DNA from: JANMJD01 sp963828405
GTDB lineage: Bacteria > Actinomycetota > Acidimicrobiia > Acidimicrobiales > Ilumatobacteraceae
Assembly (NCBI GenBank): GCA_963828405.1
Contig: CAWHEG010000031.1
Span: 434,001-498,000, forward strand
Reading direction: 5' to 3'
DNA: 64,000 nucleotides
The translations under genes and the position numbers were made by a program. The notes under the pieces were generated by a model that saw only the letters and a program-made list of their open reading frames with translations, did not search any database and was not told where the DNA came from. Shown here piece by piece: positions 7,084-15,610 of this stretch (positions are counted from its first letter, which is position 1; every line of letters begins with the position of its first letter).

Positions 7084-9510
7084 TCAGCCCCGATCACCCC
7101 CGGGTCCCGGTCGGCGCCCATCCGGCGCTGGGCGGAGGACTCCCGTCGCCGCGGCCGGCCCGCGCCGCTCGAACCACGGGCCGATCCACCGCAGTGTCAG
7201 CTCGAGCAGTGCGATGCTGGCCGCAGTGAGTCCGGCTGTGAGCAGCACGTCGCTCACATCCGGGAAGCGCAACGCGTACAGGTCGCGGGTCGTCGAGACG
7301 GACATGACGACGGCCGCCAGGGCGATCATCGCCGTCAGCAGGATGGTGTCGAAGCGGTCCACCGGGCGCATCAGGCGGTAGAGGACCCAGAACCCCATCA
7401 GGACGAGTGAGAACGTCGAGGCGCTGCGGGCCTCGCCCAGGGATGCCTCGACCAGGCGCGATCGGGCCAGCCAGTACATGCCGAGGGTCACGGTCGCCGA
7501 GGCCAGGCCGGCCGGGACGGCGAACACCAGTACCCGCTCGAGGTAGCCGGGGCGGCTGCGGGCGTCGCTCGCCCGGAAGCTCAGGATGAAGGCCGGGATG
7601 CCGATCGTCAGCTCCGACACCAGGCTCAGGTGGCGGGGCAGGAACGGGAAGCTCACCCCTGAGAGGCCGATCGCCAGGGCGAACACGGAGGCGTACACGG
7701 TCTTGGTGACGAACAGTGACGACACCCGCTCCATGTTGGCGATCACCCGTCTGCCCTCGCCGACCACGGCGGGCAGGCGATCGAAGCGTCCGTCGAGCAG
7801 CACCAGTTGCGAGACGGCCTTGGTGGCCGGTGTCGCCGTGTCCATGGCGATGCCGATGTCGGCGCGTTTCAGGGCCGGGATGTCGTTGACCCCGTCGCCG
7901 GTCATGGCCACGACGTGCCCGGTCCGGTGCAGCGCATCGACAAGGTCGCGCTTCTGTTCCGGCAGGACCCGTCCGAACACGGTGGCCCATTCGACGAGCG
8001 TGTCGAGGGGGCCCTCGACCGACCGCATGTCGACGGAGTTCTCGCTGCCCTCGACGCCCAGCCGCCGAGCTACCGCCGAGACCGTCTGGGGGTTGTCGCC
8101 CGAGATGATCTTGATCGTGACGTTCTGTCGTCGGAAGTAGGCCATCGTCTCGGCGGCGTCGGCCCTCAGCTCCTCACCGAGCACCACCAGTCCGGCTACG
8201 GCGACCTGGGCGGGCAGAGGCCCCTCGGGATCCAAGGCGGTGGGACTACGGGCCACGAGGAGCACCCTTTTGGCGTCCCCGGTCAACCCGTCGATCCGAC
8301 GACGCACCGTGTCGACGGGATCGGTCACCGCGTCGAGCAGGATCTCCGGTGCGCCGATCAGCCAGGAACCGTGTCCGGCGAAACTCGTCCCGCTCCACTT
8401 GCGCGCCGACGAGAACACCACCTGGCTGACCACCTGCCATCCGGGTGCCCGGTCCAGCGAACCGGCCATCACCCGCATCGTCGCCGTCGGGCTCGGCTCG
8501 GCGGCGGCCAGCGCGGCCAGCGCTTCGCGCAGATCGGCCATGGTGCAACCGATCGCCTCGATCGCCTCGACGGCCAGCTGGCCGGTCGTCAGGGTGCCGG
8601 TCTTGTCGACGCAGAGCACGTCGATCCGCGCGAGACCCTCGACCGCGTACAGCTCCTGGACGACGACGTGATTGCCCGCCAGGCGGACGATCGCCACCGC
8701 CATCGCCAGGCTGACGAGCAGCACGAGGCCCTGGGGCACGAGCCCGACGACCCCGGCGACCGCAGCGACCAGGCCGTCCGCCGTCGCGCCGTCGGCCCGC
8801 AGCTGGCTCCACAACAGCAGGCCGGCGAGCGGGAGGAGGATCCAGCTGACCAGCGACAGGATGCGGTCGACGCCCCGGCGGAGTTCGGAGTTGGTCAGCG
8901 AGAACTCCTTGGCCTGGGCGACCAGGCGATGGATCCAGGCCTCCTCGCCGACGCGCAGCGCCGTCACCGACGCGCTCCCGGCGACCACCGCACTGCCGGA
9001 CAGGACCTCGTCGCCGGGTTGCTTGGCCACCGGATCGGCCTCACCGGTGAGTGCCGACTCATCCACCTCGAGACCCGCCGAAGCCGTCACCAGCGCATCG
9101 ACGGGGACCTGGTCGCCGGCGTCGAGCCGGATGACGTCGTCGAGGACCAGATCACCCGGCGGAACCTCGATCTCGTGGCCGTCCCGTAGGGCGGTGACGG
9201 TGGGGACGGTGTAGATCCGCAGCCGATCGAGTGTGCGCTTCGCCCGGAGCTCCTGGGTGACGCCGATGCCGATGTTGAGCACCATGATCACACCGAAGAC
9301 CGTGTCGAGCGGATCGCCGGCGACGAGGACGACGACGGCCAGGACGGTGATGATCGCGTTGAACCGGGTGAACAGGTTGGCGCGCACGATCTCGCCGCGG
9401 CTGCGCGAGCAGCGGTCCGGGATGACGTTGAGCTGACCGCGTCGGCGACGCTCGTCGACCTCGTCGCTCGTCAACCCGCCCGGACCGGCGACCCCGGGCA
9501 GTCGAGTCAC
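7084..9510 (-). CDS. P-type cation-transporting ATPase, CtpE-like
   Basis: This 808-residue membrane pump has the phosphorylation motif DKTGTLT near residue 305, the actuator loop LTGEADP near residue 160, and the hinge MTGDGVNDIPAL. About ten hydrophobic segments fit the P2-like layout. Overall it looks most like the mycobacterial CtpE group, which is linked to calcium uptake, but that transfer is inference. In the fourth membrane segment the usual P-E-G-L appears as VPQGLVLL, so the ion-binding Glu seems replaced by Gln. The start is GTG at 9510. It lies 4 bp downstream of the universal stress gene in the same direction, so the two are probably co-transcribed. Confidence 0.88.
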   Translation of the reverse strand: MTRLPGVAGPGGLTSDEVDERRRRGQLNVIPDRCSRSRGEIVRANLFTRFNAIITVLAVVVLVAGDPLDTVFGVIMVLNIGIGVTQELRAKRTLDRLRIYTVPTVTALRDGHEIEVPPGDLVLDDVIRLDAGDQVPVDALVTASAGLEVDESALTGEADPVAKQPGDEVLSGSAVVAGSASVTALRVGEEAWIHRLVAQAKEFSLTNSELRRGVDRILSLVSWILLPLAGLLLWSQLRADGATADGLVAAVAGVVGLVPQGLVLLVSLAMAVAIVRLAGNHVVVQELYAVEGLARIDVLCVDKTGTLTTGQLAVEAIEAIGCTMADLREALAALAAAEPSPTATMRVMAGSLDRAPGWQVVSQVVFSSARKWSGTSFAGHGSWLIGAPEILLDAVTDPVDTVRRRIDGLTGDAKRVLLVARSPTALDPEGPLPAQVAVAGLVVLGEELRADAAETMAYFRRQNVTIKIISGDNPQTVSAVARRLGVEGSENSVDMRSVEGPLDTLVEWATVFGRVLPEQKRDLVDALHRTGHVVAMTGDGVNDIPALKRADIGIAMDTATPATKAVSQLVLLDGRFDRLPAVVGEGRRVIANMERVSSLFVTKTVYASVFALAIGLSGVSFPFLPRHLSLVSELTIGIPAFILSFRASDARSRPGYLERVLVFAVPAGLASATVTLGMYWLARSRLVEASLGEARSASTFSLVLMGFWVLYRLMRPVDRFDTILLTAMIALAAVVMSVSTTRDLYALRFPDVSDVLLTAGLTAASIALLELTLRWIGPWFERRGPAAATGVLRPAPDGRRPGPGGDRG

Positions 9511-9514
9511 GGCG

Positions 9515-10414
9515 CTACCCCGAGGCGTCGGCGGTGTTCACCGGGATCACGGCCACCGGGCAGGGCGCGTGCGTCAGGACGTGGTGCAGCGACGTTGCGC
9601 CGACGTGGGCGGCCAGCACGCCGCGGGCGTTCTTGCCGACAACCAGCAGCGCCGCCCCTGCAGCGGCGCTGACGAGGCGTGGACCGGGGAGACCGGACGA
9701 GACCGTCCACGAAACGGGCAGGCGACCGTCGGTTGACGTGCGCAGCGCGCCGGCCAGTTCGGCGAGGTCCTCGGCGGCCCACTCCCGGAGCTTGGACGGA
9801 TCGATGTAGTAGGCGAGCACGTCCGTCAGGCCGTTCTCGTCGAACACCGGGCGGTGGACCAGGGCGTGCACGAGCGTGAGCGGTAGCCGTCGCCCGATGG
9901 CGACGGCCGCCGCCCAGTGGAGGGCTGCGTCGGAGGCGGGGTCGTGCCCGATGCCGACCACGACCGCTTCACCGGCGAGCGGTGGCCGGCAACCGCCATG
10001 GTTGACGATGATCACCGGTCTCCGGGACTCGTGCAGCAGCCGGGCGGCGGTCCTGCCCAGTCGACGGGGTAGCAGTCGGGAACTTCCGTGCGGGCCGACC
10101 ACGATGGCTTCGGCGTCACCGTCGTCGGCGATCCGCATCAGGGCGTCCGCCGGCTGGTCCTCGACGAGCCTGCACTCGATCACGGCATCCGTGGCCCGCG
10201 CTGCCGCCGTCCACTCTCCGGCCAGGCGCGCCTCGACGTCGTCTCGCAACGGCGCCGGATCGGCCTGTGCCGCCCCGATGAGCAGTTCGGTCACCGGCGA
10301 CATCGCATGGACCACCTGCACGGTGCCGCCCGCGCCCACGGTGCCGGCGGCCCAGCCGAGCGCGGCGAGCGAGTCGGTCGATCCGTCGACACCGACGATC
10401 AGCCGCTTCATCAT
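9515..10414 (-). CDS. Tandem-domain universal stress protein
   Basis: This 299-residue protein has two UspA-type domains. The first begins with RLIVGVDGSTDSL and ends with the nucleotide-binding motif VVGPHGSSRLLPRR; the second begins with AVVVGIGHDPASD and ends with LLVVGKNARGVLAAHVG. Tandem Usp proteins bind ATP and act in stress or dormancy in actinobacteria. Two ATGs in a row (10414 and 10411) are possible starts. It is followed after 4 bp by the P-type ATPase gene, an arrangement that recalls the Usp/CtpF pair of the mycobacterial dormancy regulon. It lies 130 bp downstream of rpsJ on the same strand. Confidence 0.87.
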   Translation of the reverse strand: MMKRLIVGVDGSTDSLAALGWAAGTVGAGGTVQVVHAMSPVTELLIGAAQADPAPLRDDVEARLAGEWTAAARATDAVIECRLVEDQPADALMRIADDGDAEAIVVGPHGSSRLLPRRLGRTAARLLHESRRPVIIVNHGGCRPPLAGEAVVVGIGHDPASDAALHWAAAVAIGRRLPLTLVHALVHRPVFDENGLTDVLAYYIDPSKLREWAAEDLAELAGALRTSTDGRLPVSWTVSSGLPGPRLVSAAAGAALLVVGKNARGVLAAHVGATSLHHVLTHAPCPVAVIPVNTADASG

Positions 10415-10421
10415 CGTGATC

Positions 10422-10439
10422 ACCGGGACACGTCCCGGT
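10422..10439. promoter_or_regulatory. Perfect palindrome directly upstream of the Usp gene
   Basis: The sequence ACCGGGACACGTCCCGGT is a perfect inverted repeat with 8-base arms and a 2-base centre, ending 7 bases before the Usp start. Its GGGAC/GTCCC arms resemble the DosR/DevR dormancy box, but that box has a 4-base centre, so the spacing differs. It could be an operator, or it could mask the ribosome binding site as a hairpin. Confidence 0.4.
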
Positions 10440-10544
10440 ACGAGGCGATCGGGTGGGGCCTTCTCGAATCCACGACACCAGGGTGGCCCCCCGGATCGGG
10501 CGGGACCAGGGCCGTTCGTCACACGAGCCCGATCCTGTCGGGGA

Positions 10545-10859
10545 TCAGGCCGACTGGATCTTGATCTCGATGTCGACGCCGGCGGGCAGCTCGATGCGCT
10601 GCAGGCTGTCGATCGTCTTCGGGTTGGGATCGACGATGTCGATCAGACGCTTGTGGATGCGCATCTCGAAGTGCTCGCGGCTGTCCTTGTCCTTGTGCGG
10701 CGACCGGATCACCGTGTATCGGTGCTTGTCGGTGGGCAACGGGATGGGACCGCGCACCTTGGCATTGGTGCGGGTGACCGTCTCGACGATCTTCTTCGTC
10801 GATTGGTCGATGATCTCGTGATCGAACGCCTTGAGGCGGATGCGAATGCTCTGGGCCAT
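10545..10859 (-). CDS. rpsJ: Ribosomal protein S10
   Basis: This 104-residue protein matches S10 over its whole length, including IRIRLKAFDHEIID at the start and the loop RSPHKDKDSREHFEMR. S10 is part of the 30S head and, as NusE, joins NusB in antitermination. It starts 11 bp after the tuf stop codon, the classic tuf-rpsJ order. Unusually, it is not followed by rplC, rplD and the rest of the S10 operon; a universal stress gene and a P-type ATPase gene follow instead. Confidence 0.97.
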   Translation of the reverse strand: MAQSIRIRLKAFDHEIIDQSTKKIVETVTRTNAKVRGPIPLPTDKHRYTVIRSPHKDKDSREHFEMRIHKRLIDIVDPNPKTIDSLQRIELPAGVDIEIKIQSA

Positions 10860-10870
10860 GGTGGTTCAGC

Positions 10871-12055
10871 TCACTTCAAGATCTTGGTGACACGACCCGC
10901 ACCAACGGTACGGCCACCCTCACGAATCGCGAACCGCAACTGCTCATCCATCGCGATCGGCTTACCCAACTCCACCGTCATCGTCACATTATCACCCGGC
11001 ATCACCATCTCCGTCCCCTCCGGCAACTGCACCGTCCCCGTCACATCCGTCGTCCGGAAAAAGAACTGCGGCCGATAATTATTGAAGAACGGCTTATGAC
11101 GGCCACCCTCATTCTTATTCAACACATACACCTGACCCTCAAAATTCGTGTGCGGAGTAATCGAACCCGGCTTACACAACACCTGACCCCGCTCCACATC
11201 CTCCTTCTTCGTCCCCCGCAACAACGCCCCGATGTTGTCCCCCGCCTGACCCTCATCCAACAACTTCCGGAACATCTCCACACCCGTACACGTCGTCTTC
11301 TGCGTCTTACGCAACCCGACGATCTCGATCTCATCACCGGTGTGCACCTTGCCCTGCTCCACCTTCCCGGTGACCACCGTCCCCCGACCCGTAATCGTGA
11401 ACACATCCTCGATCGGCATCAAGAACGGCTTATCCAAATCACGAGCCGGCTCCGGAACCGCACTATCACAGGCATCCATCAACTCCATGATCTTCGCCTG
11501 CCACGCCTCATCACCCTCCAACGCCTTCAACGCGCTCACCCGCACCACCGGACAATCATCACCCGGGAACTCATACTCGTTCAACAACTCACGAACCTCG
11601 AGCTCCACCAACTCCAACAACTCCTCATCATCAACCATGTCCGCCTTGTTCAACGCCACAACAATGTACGGCACACCCACCTGACGAGCCAACAACACAT
11701 GCTCACGCGTCTGAGGCATCGGACCATCCGTCGCCGCGACCACCAAAATCGCCCCATCAACCTGCGCCGCACCCGTAATCATATTCTTGATATAATCCGC
11801 GTGACCCGGCATATCCACATGCGCATAATGCCGCTTCACCGTCTCATACTCAATATGAGCAATCGAGATCGTAATACCCCGCGCCTTCTCCTCCGGAGCC
11901 TTATCAATCTGATCAAACGGCGTATACGTCGCCAACCCCTTACCCGCCAACGTCTTCGAAATCGCCGCCGTCAACGTCGTCTTACCATGATCAATATGAC
12001 CCATAGTACCGATATTCACATGCGGCTTATTCCGCTCGAACTTTGCCTTGGACAT
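10871..12055 (-). CDS. tuf: Elongation factor Tu, copy 1 (str-operon position)
   Basis: This 394-residue GTPase delivers aminoacyl-tRNA to the ribosome. It has the P-loop GHIDHGKT at 19-26, the switch II motif DMPGH at 81-85 and NKAD for guanine recognition. The protein is identical to the copy at 46035-47219, and the DNA differs at one position only (11801, third base of His85). Its codons are striking: Leu is mostly TTG, Asp mostly GAT, His CAT, Tyr TAT, Gly GGT, whereas neighbours prefer C-ending codons and CTG/CTC. The ATG at 12055 gives the standard MSKAKFERNKPHVN start. It sits upstream of rpsJ but is separated from fusA by about 17 kb. Confidence 0.98.
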   Translation of the reverse strand: MSKAKFERNKPHVNIGTMGHIDHGKTTLTAAISKTLAGKGLATYTPFDQIDKAPEEKARGITISIAHIEYETVKRHYAHVDMPGHADYIKNMITGAAQVDGAILVVAATDGPMPQTREHVLLARQVGVPYIVVALNKADMVDDEELLELVELEVRELLNEYEFPGDDCPVVRVSALKALEGDEAWQAKIMELMDACDSAVPEPARDLDKPFLMPIEDVFTITGRGTVVTGKVEQGKVHTGDEIEIVGLRKTQKTTCTGVEMFRKLLDEGQAGDNIGALLRGTKKEDVERGQVLCKPGSITPHTNFEGQVYVLNKNEGGRHKPFFNNYRPQFFFRTTDVTGTVQLPEGTEMVMPGDNVTMTVELGKPIAMDEQLRFAIREGGRTVGAGRVTKILK

Positions 12056-12131
12056 TGGACGACTGCTCCGTTGCGTGATGAGGGTGTCAAGGATCGGACG
12101 CGCTCGGGGGCTCCCGGGCACAAGGAGGGCC

Positions 12132-12160
12132 ATCGTAGCGCTCCCGGGGGCCGGGGAAAA
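12132..12160 (-). promoter_or_regulatory. Candidate promoter of tuf copy 1
   Basis: On the minus strand, TTTTCC (12155-12160) and TACGAT (12132-12137) are separated by 17 bases, giving a plausible -35/-10 pair about 70 bases upstream of tuf. A separate promoter would be needed because tuf is cut off from fusA here. The -35 box is weak. Confidence 0.35.
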
Positions 12161-12228
12161 CTCCGGCGAGCAGGGGTCGCCGCGTGACGCCGGTGACGCG
12201 CCCGCCAGACGGCCTGGGGGCAGACCGA

Positions 12229-13254
12229 TCAGGTGGTGGGTTCGACGCGTCGACGGACGGGGAACAGATCGAGGCCGGTCCGTTTGCGCAGCGTGCCCCA
12301 CAGGCCGCGCTGCAGCGTCAGGGCCACGGCGATGGCGACCACCCCGGTGGCGACGAGGTAGACGGTCTCGTAGTCCTTGAACTTGTCGCGCAGCACGTAG
12401 AACAGCACGGCGCCGACGATCGGACCCTCGATCGTCCCGAGCCCCCCGATGACGACGATGAAGATGATCGGCGCCGTCCACAAGATCACCGAGAACGCCC
12501 CACCCGAACCGCTGGGCTGCACCCGCAACTGCCATGTGTAGTACGTCGCGGCGGTGAGGCCGGTCCAGAAGGCGGCGATGATCCAGATCACGAAGCGGGT
12601 GCGATAGACGTTGGTGCCCAACCCGCGGGCACCCTCCTCGTTGTCGCGGATCGCCTGCATCTGCAGGCCCTGGCGACTACGCAGCACCAGATAGGCGATG
12701 AGCACCGAGCCGAGGCCGACGACCAACGCCCACCAGTAGGCCATGTCGAGACGGACCGCCTTCGAATAGCCCTTCACCTTCAGCGACGCGCCGTCACCGG
12801 CTCCCAGCGTCTTCTGGGTGACGATCACCTTCGAGCACACCTCCGACAGCACCCAGGTGCCGATGGCGAAGTAGCTCCCCCGCAGTCGGAAGGCGACCAG
12901 TCCGATCGGGATGGCGAACACGGCGGCGACCAATGCCGCGAGCGGAATCGACCAGTAGAGGTTCTGGCCGTGCACGTTGACGAAGAAGATCATCGAGTAC
13001 ACGCCCAGACCGACGAATGCCTGCTGACCGACCGACACCACCCCGCCGAATCCGGCCAGCAGATTCCACATCTGGGCCATCGACAGCAAGACCATCAGCT
13101 CGAAGACCTTGCGCTGCAAGGAGTCGTCGCCCCACGAGGGCAAGGTCAACAGTGCCGCGAGGATCGCCAGCGCGACCAGGGCGAACACCCGGCTGGCGGT
13201 GGTGCCGCGGCGCACCCTGAATCCGCTGAGGACGCCGGTGGTTGCGTGGCTCAT
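12229..13254 (-). CDS. livM: Branched-chain amino acid-type ABC transporter permease (LivM-like)
   Basis: This 341-residue integral membrane protein has about nine hydrophobic segments and the LivM landmarks NLLAGFGGVVSVGQQAFVGLG and IRDNEEGARGLGTNVYRTR, the second being the coupling-helix region that meets the ATPases. It is the last gene of a minus-strand transporter set and its ATG overlaps the livH stop by 4 bases (13251-13254). With LivH it should form the inner-membrane channel. The neighbouring aromatic catabolic genes suggest that the cargo may be an aromatic acid rather than an amino acid; that is inference. Confidence 0.9.
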   Translation of the reverse strand: MSHATTGVLSGFRVRRGTTASRVFALVALAILAALLTLPSWGDDSLQRKVFELMVLLSMAQMWNLLAGFGGVVSVGQQAFVGLGVYSMIFFVNVHGQNLYWSIPLAALVAAVFAIPIGLVAFRLRGSYFAIGTWVLSEVCSKVIVTQKTLGAGDGASLKVKGYSKAVRLDMAYWWALVVGLGSVLIAYLVLRSRQGLQMQAIRDNEEGARGLGTNVYRTRFVIWIIAAFWTGLTAATYYTWQLRVQPSGSGGAFSVILWTAPIIFIVVIGGLGTIEGPIVGAVLFYVLRDKFKDYETVYLVATGVVAIAVALTLQRGLWGTLRKRTGLDLFPVRRRVEPTT

Positions 13255-14120
13255 CGTGCTTCCACCTTCCCGAACATCCCCGTCGGTCGGGTCGCCAGGA
13301 CGGCGAGGAAGACGAGGTGGCCGGCGAGTTGCCCGTACTGCGGGTCCCACTGGTTGCCGACCAGTTGGGCGATGCCCAGGGTGATGCCGCCGGCGAGCGT
13401 GCCCCACAACGAGCCGAGGCCACCGATGATCACCGTTTCGAAGGCGAAGACCAGGTTCTCGGGGCCGGAGAACGGCGTGAACGTCTGCTTGGTGCCGAGC
13501 AGAACCCCGGCAAGGGCGACGGTGGCGATCGCCAGTCCCATCGCCACCGCGTAGACCCGGCGTACATCGATGCCCATCAGTCGGGCGGCGTCGAGGTCGT
13601 CGGAGGTCGCCCTGAAGGCCCGGCCGAGCTTGGTGCGGGAGATGAACAGGGCCAGCCCGCCGAGCACCGTCACCGCGCACAGCAGCGTGATCAGCGGGAA
13701 CCAACCGATGTGGATCTTGTCGTTGACCTGGATGCTGGCGGTCTCGATGCTCCCGGCGTTGAGCCCCTGGGCGTCGGCGGTGTACTTCTCGAGCAGCAGG
13801 TTCTGCACGACGATGCCGAGCCCGAACGTGGCGACGATCTGGAATGCCGGGTTGACTCCGACGACCCGGTCGAAGATCAGCCGTTGCAGCAGGAAGCCGA
13901 CGACGAACGCCCCGGGCAGGATGATCATCAAGGCGACCAATGGGTTGATCTTCATCGTCGTCGACAGCGACAACGTGACGAAGGCAGCAAGGATCGCCAG
14001 GTCGCCGTGGGCGAGATTGACGAAGCGCATCACGCCGAAGGCCAACGACAGCCCCGTGGCGAACAGGGCATAGAGGCCACCGAGCAGGATGCCCTGGATG
14101 ATCGCGTCGACCCAGACCAT
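13251..14120 (-). CDS. livH: Branched-chain amino acid-type ABC transporter permease (LivH-like)
   Basis: This 289-residue permease begins with DAIIQGILLGGLYALFATGL and has the family signature LAFGVMRFVNLAHGDL, followed by about eight membrane segments; RATSDDLDAARLMGID is the ATPase-contact loop. The ATG at 14120 abuts the livF stop, and its stop overlaps livM, so translation is coupled through the set. It pairs with LivM to form the translocation path. The length is normal for the family. Confidence 0.9.
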   Translation of the reverse strand: MVWVDAIIQGILLGGLYALFATGLSLAFGVMRFVNLAHGDLAILAAFVTLSLSTTMKINPLVALMIILPGAFVVGFLLQRLIFDRVVGVNPAFQIVATFGLGIVVQNLLLEKYTADAQGLNAGSIETASIQVNDKIHIGWFPLITLLCAVTVLGGLALFISRTKLGRAFRATSDDLDAARLMGIDVRRVYAVAMGLAIATVALAGVLLGTKQTFTPFSGPENLVFAFETVIIGGLGSLWGTLAGGITLGIAQLVGNQWDPQYGQLAGHLVFLAVLATRPTGMFGKVEAR

Positions 14121-14861
14121 CAGGGTTGTGCTCCATCGGTGGGTGCGGTTGTCGAGAGCCCGAAGTAGGCCTCGGTGATCTGCGGGCGGTCGGCCCCAGC
14201 CGGGGTGCCGGTCAACGAGATGCGGCCTTCGAGCAGGCAGTAGAAACGATCGGCGACGTTCAGCGCCTGATTGACGTCCTGTTCGACGATCAGGATCGTG
14301 GTGCCGTGGGCCTTGATGATCGGCACGGCCTCGTAGACGTGGCGTACGACGATCGGGGCCAGACCGAGCGACACCTCGTCCATCAACAACAGACTCGGGT
14401 TCGACATCAGCGCCCGGCCGATGGCCAGGATCTGGCGTTCGCCACCCGACAGACCGTTGGATCCGCGATGTTCCAACTTCTCGAGCAACGGGAACGCCTC
14501 GAGCACGTTGGCCAGATTCCATGGTCCGGGACGGCCGGTATGGGCGCCGATCAGCAGGTTCTCTCTCACCGACAGCGAGGCGAAGATTCGCCGGCCCTCG
14601 GGGACGAGCGCGATGCCGTCGGCGACGCGCAGGTGTGCCGGGCGGTTTGTGACCGCCGCTCCGGCAAACGAGATCTTGCCCCGTCTGGGTGGCACGAGGC
14701 CGGCGATCGACTTGAGCAGGGTCGACTTCCCCGCCCCGTTCGCCCCGATGATCGCCACGGTCTCGGCCTCGGCGACGTGTAACGAGATCCCGGAAAAGAG
14801 CCTGGAAGTCGCCATAGCCGACGTCGATGTCCTCGACGTCCAGGATGCGGGTTTCGCTCAT
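14120..14861 (-). CDS. livF: LivF-like ABC transporter ATPase with an N-terminal frameshift
   Basis: This is the second ATPase of the transporter. Walker A (GANGAGKST), the ABC signature (NGLSGGERQ) and Walker B (LLLMDEVSLGL) are intact in the frame ending at 14120. The expected N-terminus (MSETRILDVEDIDVGYGDF) lies in another frame that starts at 14861 with a 4-base ATGA overlap with the livG stop. The two frames join at about 14788-14795, where CTTTTCCGGG would read correctly if one base were absent. Either the gene is damaged, or the consensus has an extra base, or translation restarts at the ATG at 14815 and makes a shorter 231-residue protein lacking the first beta-strand. Confidence 0.85.
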
Positions 14862-15595
14862 GGCGTCCCTGCCAGATCGTCACCGAGGTAGACCGAGCGA
14901 ACCGCATCGGAGGCCATCACCGCCTGCGGTTCCCCCTCGATCAGCTTGCGCCCGGCGTCGACGGCCATGATCCGATCGACCACCTGCAACAAGGCGTGGA
15001 CGATGTGTTCGATCCAGACGATCGTGACGCCGGAACGATGGATGCTTTGGATGGTGTCGACCAGCGCCAGCACCTCGGCCTCGGTCAGACCACCGGCGAT
15101 CTCGTCGAGCAGCAGCAGCTTCGGCCGGGTGGCCAACGCCCGGGCCAACTCCAGCCGCTTGCGGTCGAGCAGGGTCAGCGACCCGCCGAGCACGTTGATC
15201 TTGTCGATCATGCCCGCCTGCTCGACCGCGGCGATGGCGGCATCGTCGGCCGAGCCGGTCAGCCGTCCGCCCGCACCGACCGTCGCGCCGACGAGCACGT
15301 TCTCGAACACCGTCAGCCCCTCGAACGGTCGGGGGATCTGGGCCGTCCGCCCGATGCCGCGCTGGCAGCGCCGGTGCGCCGCCAACCGCGTGATATCGAC
15401 CCCGCCGACGGTGACCGAACCTCGGTCGGGCCGCAGGTCACCGGCAATCAGGTTGAGGAGCGTGGTCTTGCCCGCACCATTGGGCCCGACGATGCCGAGG
15501 GCCTCGCCCTCGGCAACATCGAACGTGAAATCCTCGACCACGACGAGGGCGCCGAAGCGCTTCGTCAGGTCGGCAACCTGCAGCAGGTCCCCCAC
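14858..15595 (-). CDS. livG: Branched-chain amino acid-type ABC transporter ATPase (LivG-like)
   Basis: This 245-residue ATPase has Walker A GPNGAGKTTLLNL near residue 38, the Q-loop region RTAQIPRPFEGLTVFENV typical of LivG, and Walker B LLLLDEIAGGL. The expected ABC signature LSGG is altered: the segment before Walker B reads LTLLDRKRLELARALA, so the usual signature serine-glycine pair is not evident (in this subfamily the signature is often degenerate, such as L-x-x-x-x-R-R-x-E-x-A). Its stop overlaps the original livF start at 14858-14861. It lies 15 bp downstream of the binding-protein gene. Confidence 0.9.
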   Translation of the reverse strand: MGDLLQVADLTKRFGALVVVEDFTFDVAEGEALGIVGPNGAGKTTLLNLIAGDLRPDRGSVTVGGVDITRLAAHRRCQRGIGRTAQIPRPFEGLTVFENVLVGATVGAGGRLTGSADDAAIAAVEQAGMIDKINVLGGSLTLLDRKRLELARALATRPKLLLLDEIAGGLTEAEVLALVDTIQSIHRSGVTIVWIEHIVHALLQVVDRIMAVDAGRKLIEGEPQAVMASDAVRSVYLGDDLAGTP

Positions 15596-15610
15596 GGCCC
15601 GGTGCCTCGA

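Noticed and set aside
10495..10520. A DosR/DevR box upstream of the Usp gene
   Set aside because: GGGACCAGGGCC has only one good half-site with the right spacing, and the perfect palindrome nearby has a 2-base rather than 4-base centre.
12085..12090. TTGACA as the -35 box of tuf copy 1
   Set aside because: No acceptable -10 box lies 16-19 bases downstream; the TTTTCC/TACGAT pair further upstream fits better.
11096..12187. Plus-strand open frame opposite tuf, present at both copies (also 46260-47306)
   Set aside because: Its Arg/His/Ile/Leu-rich product is just the complement of the unusual tuf codons. It is duplicated only because tuf is.
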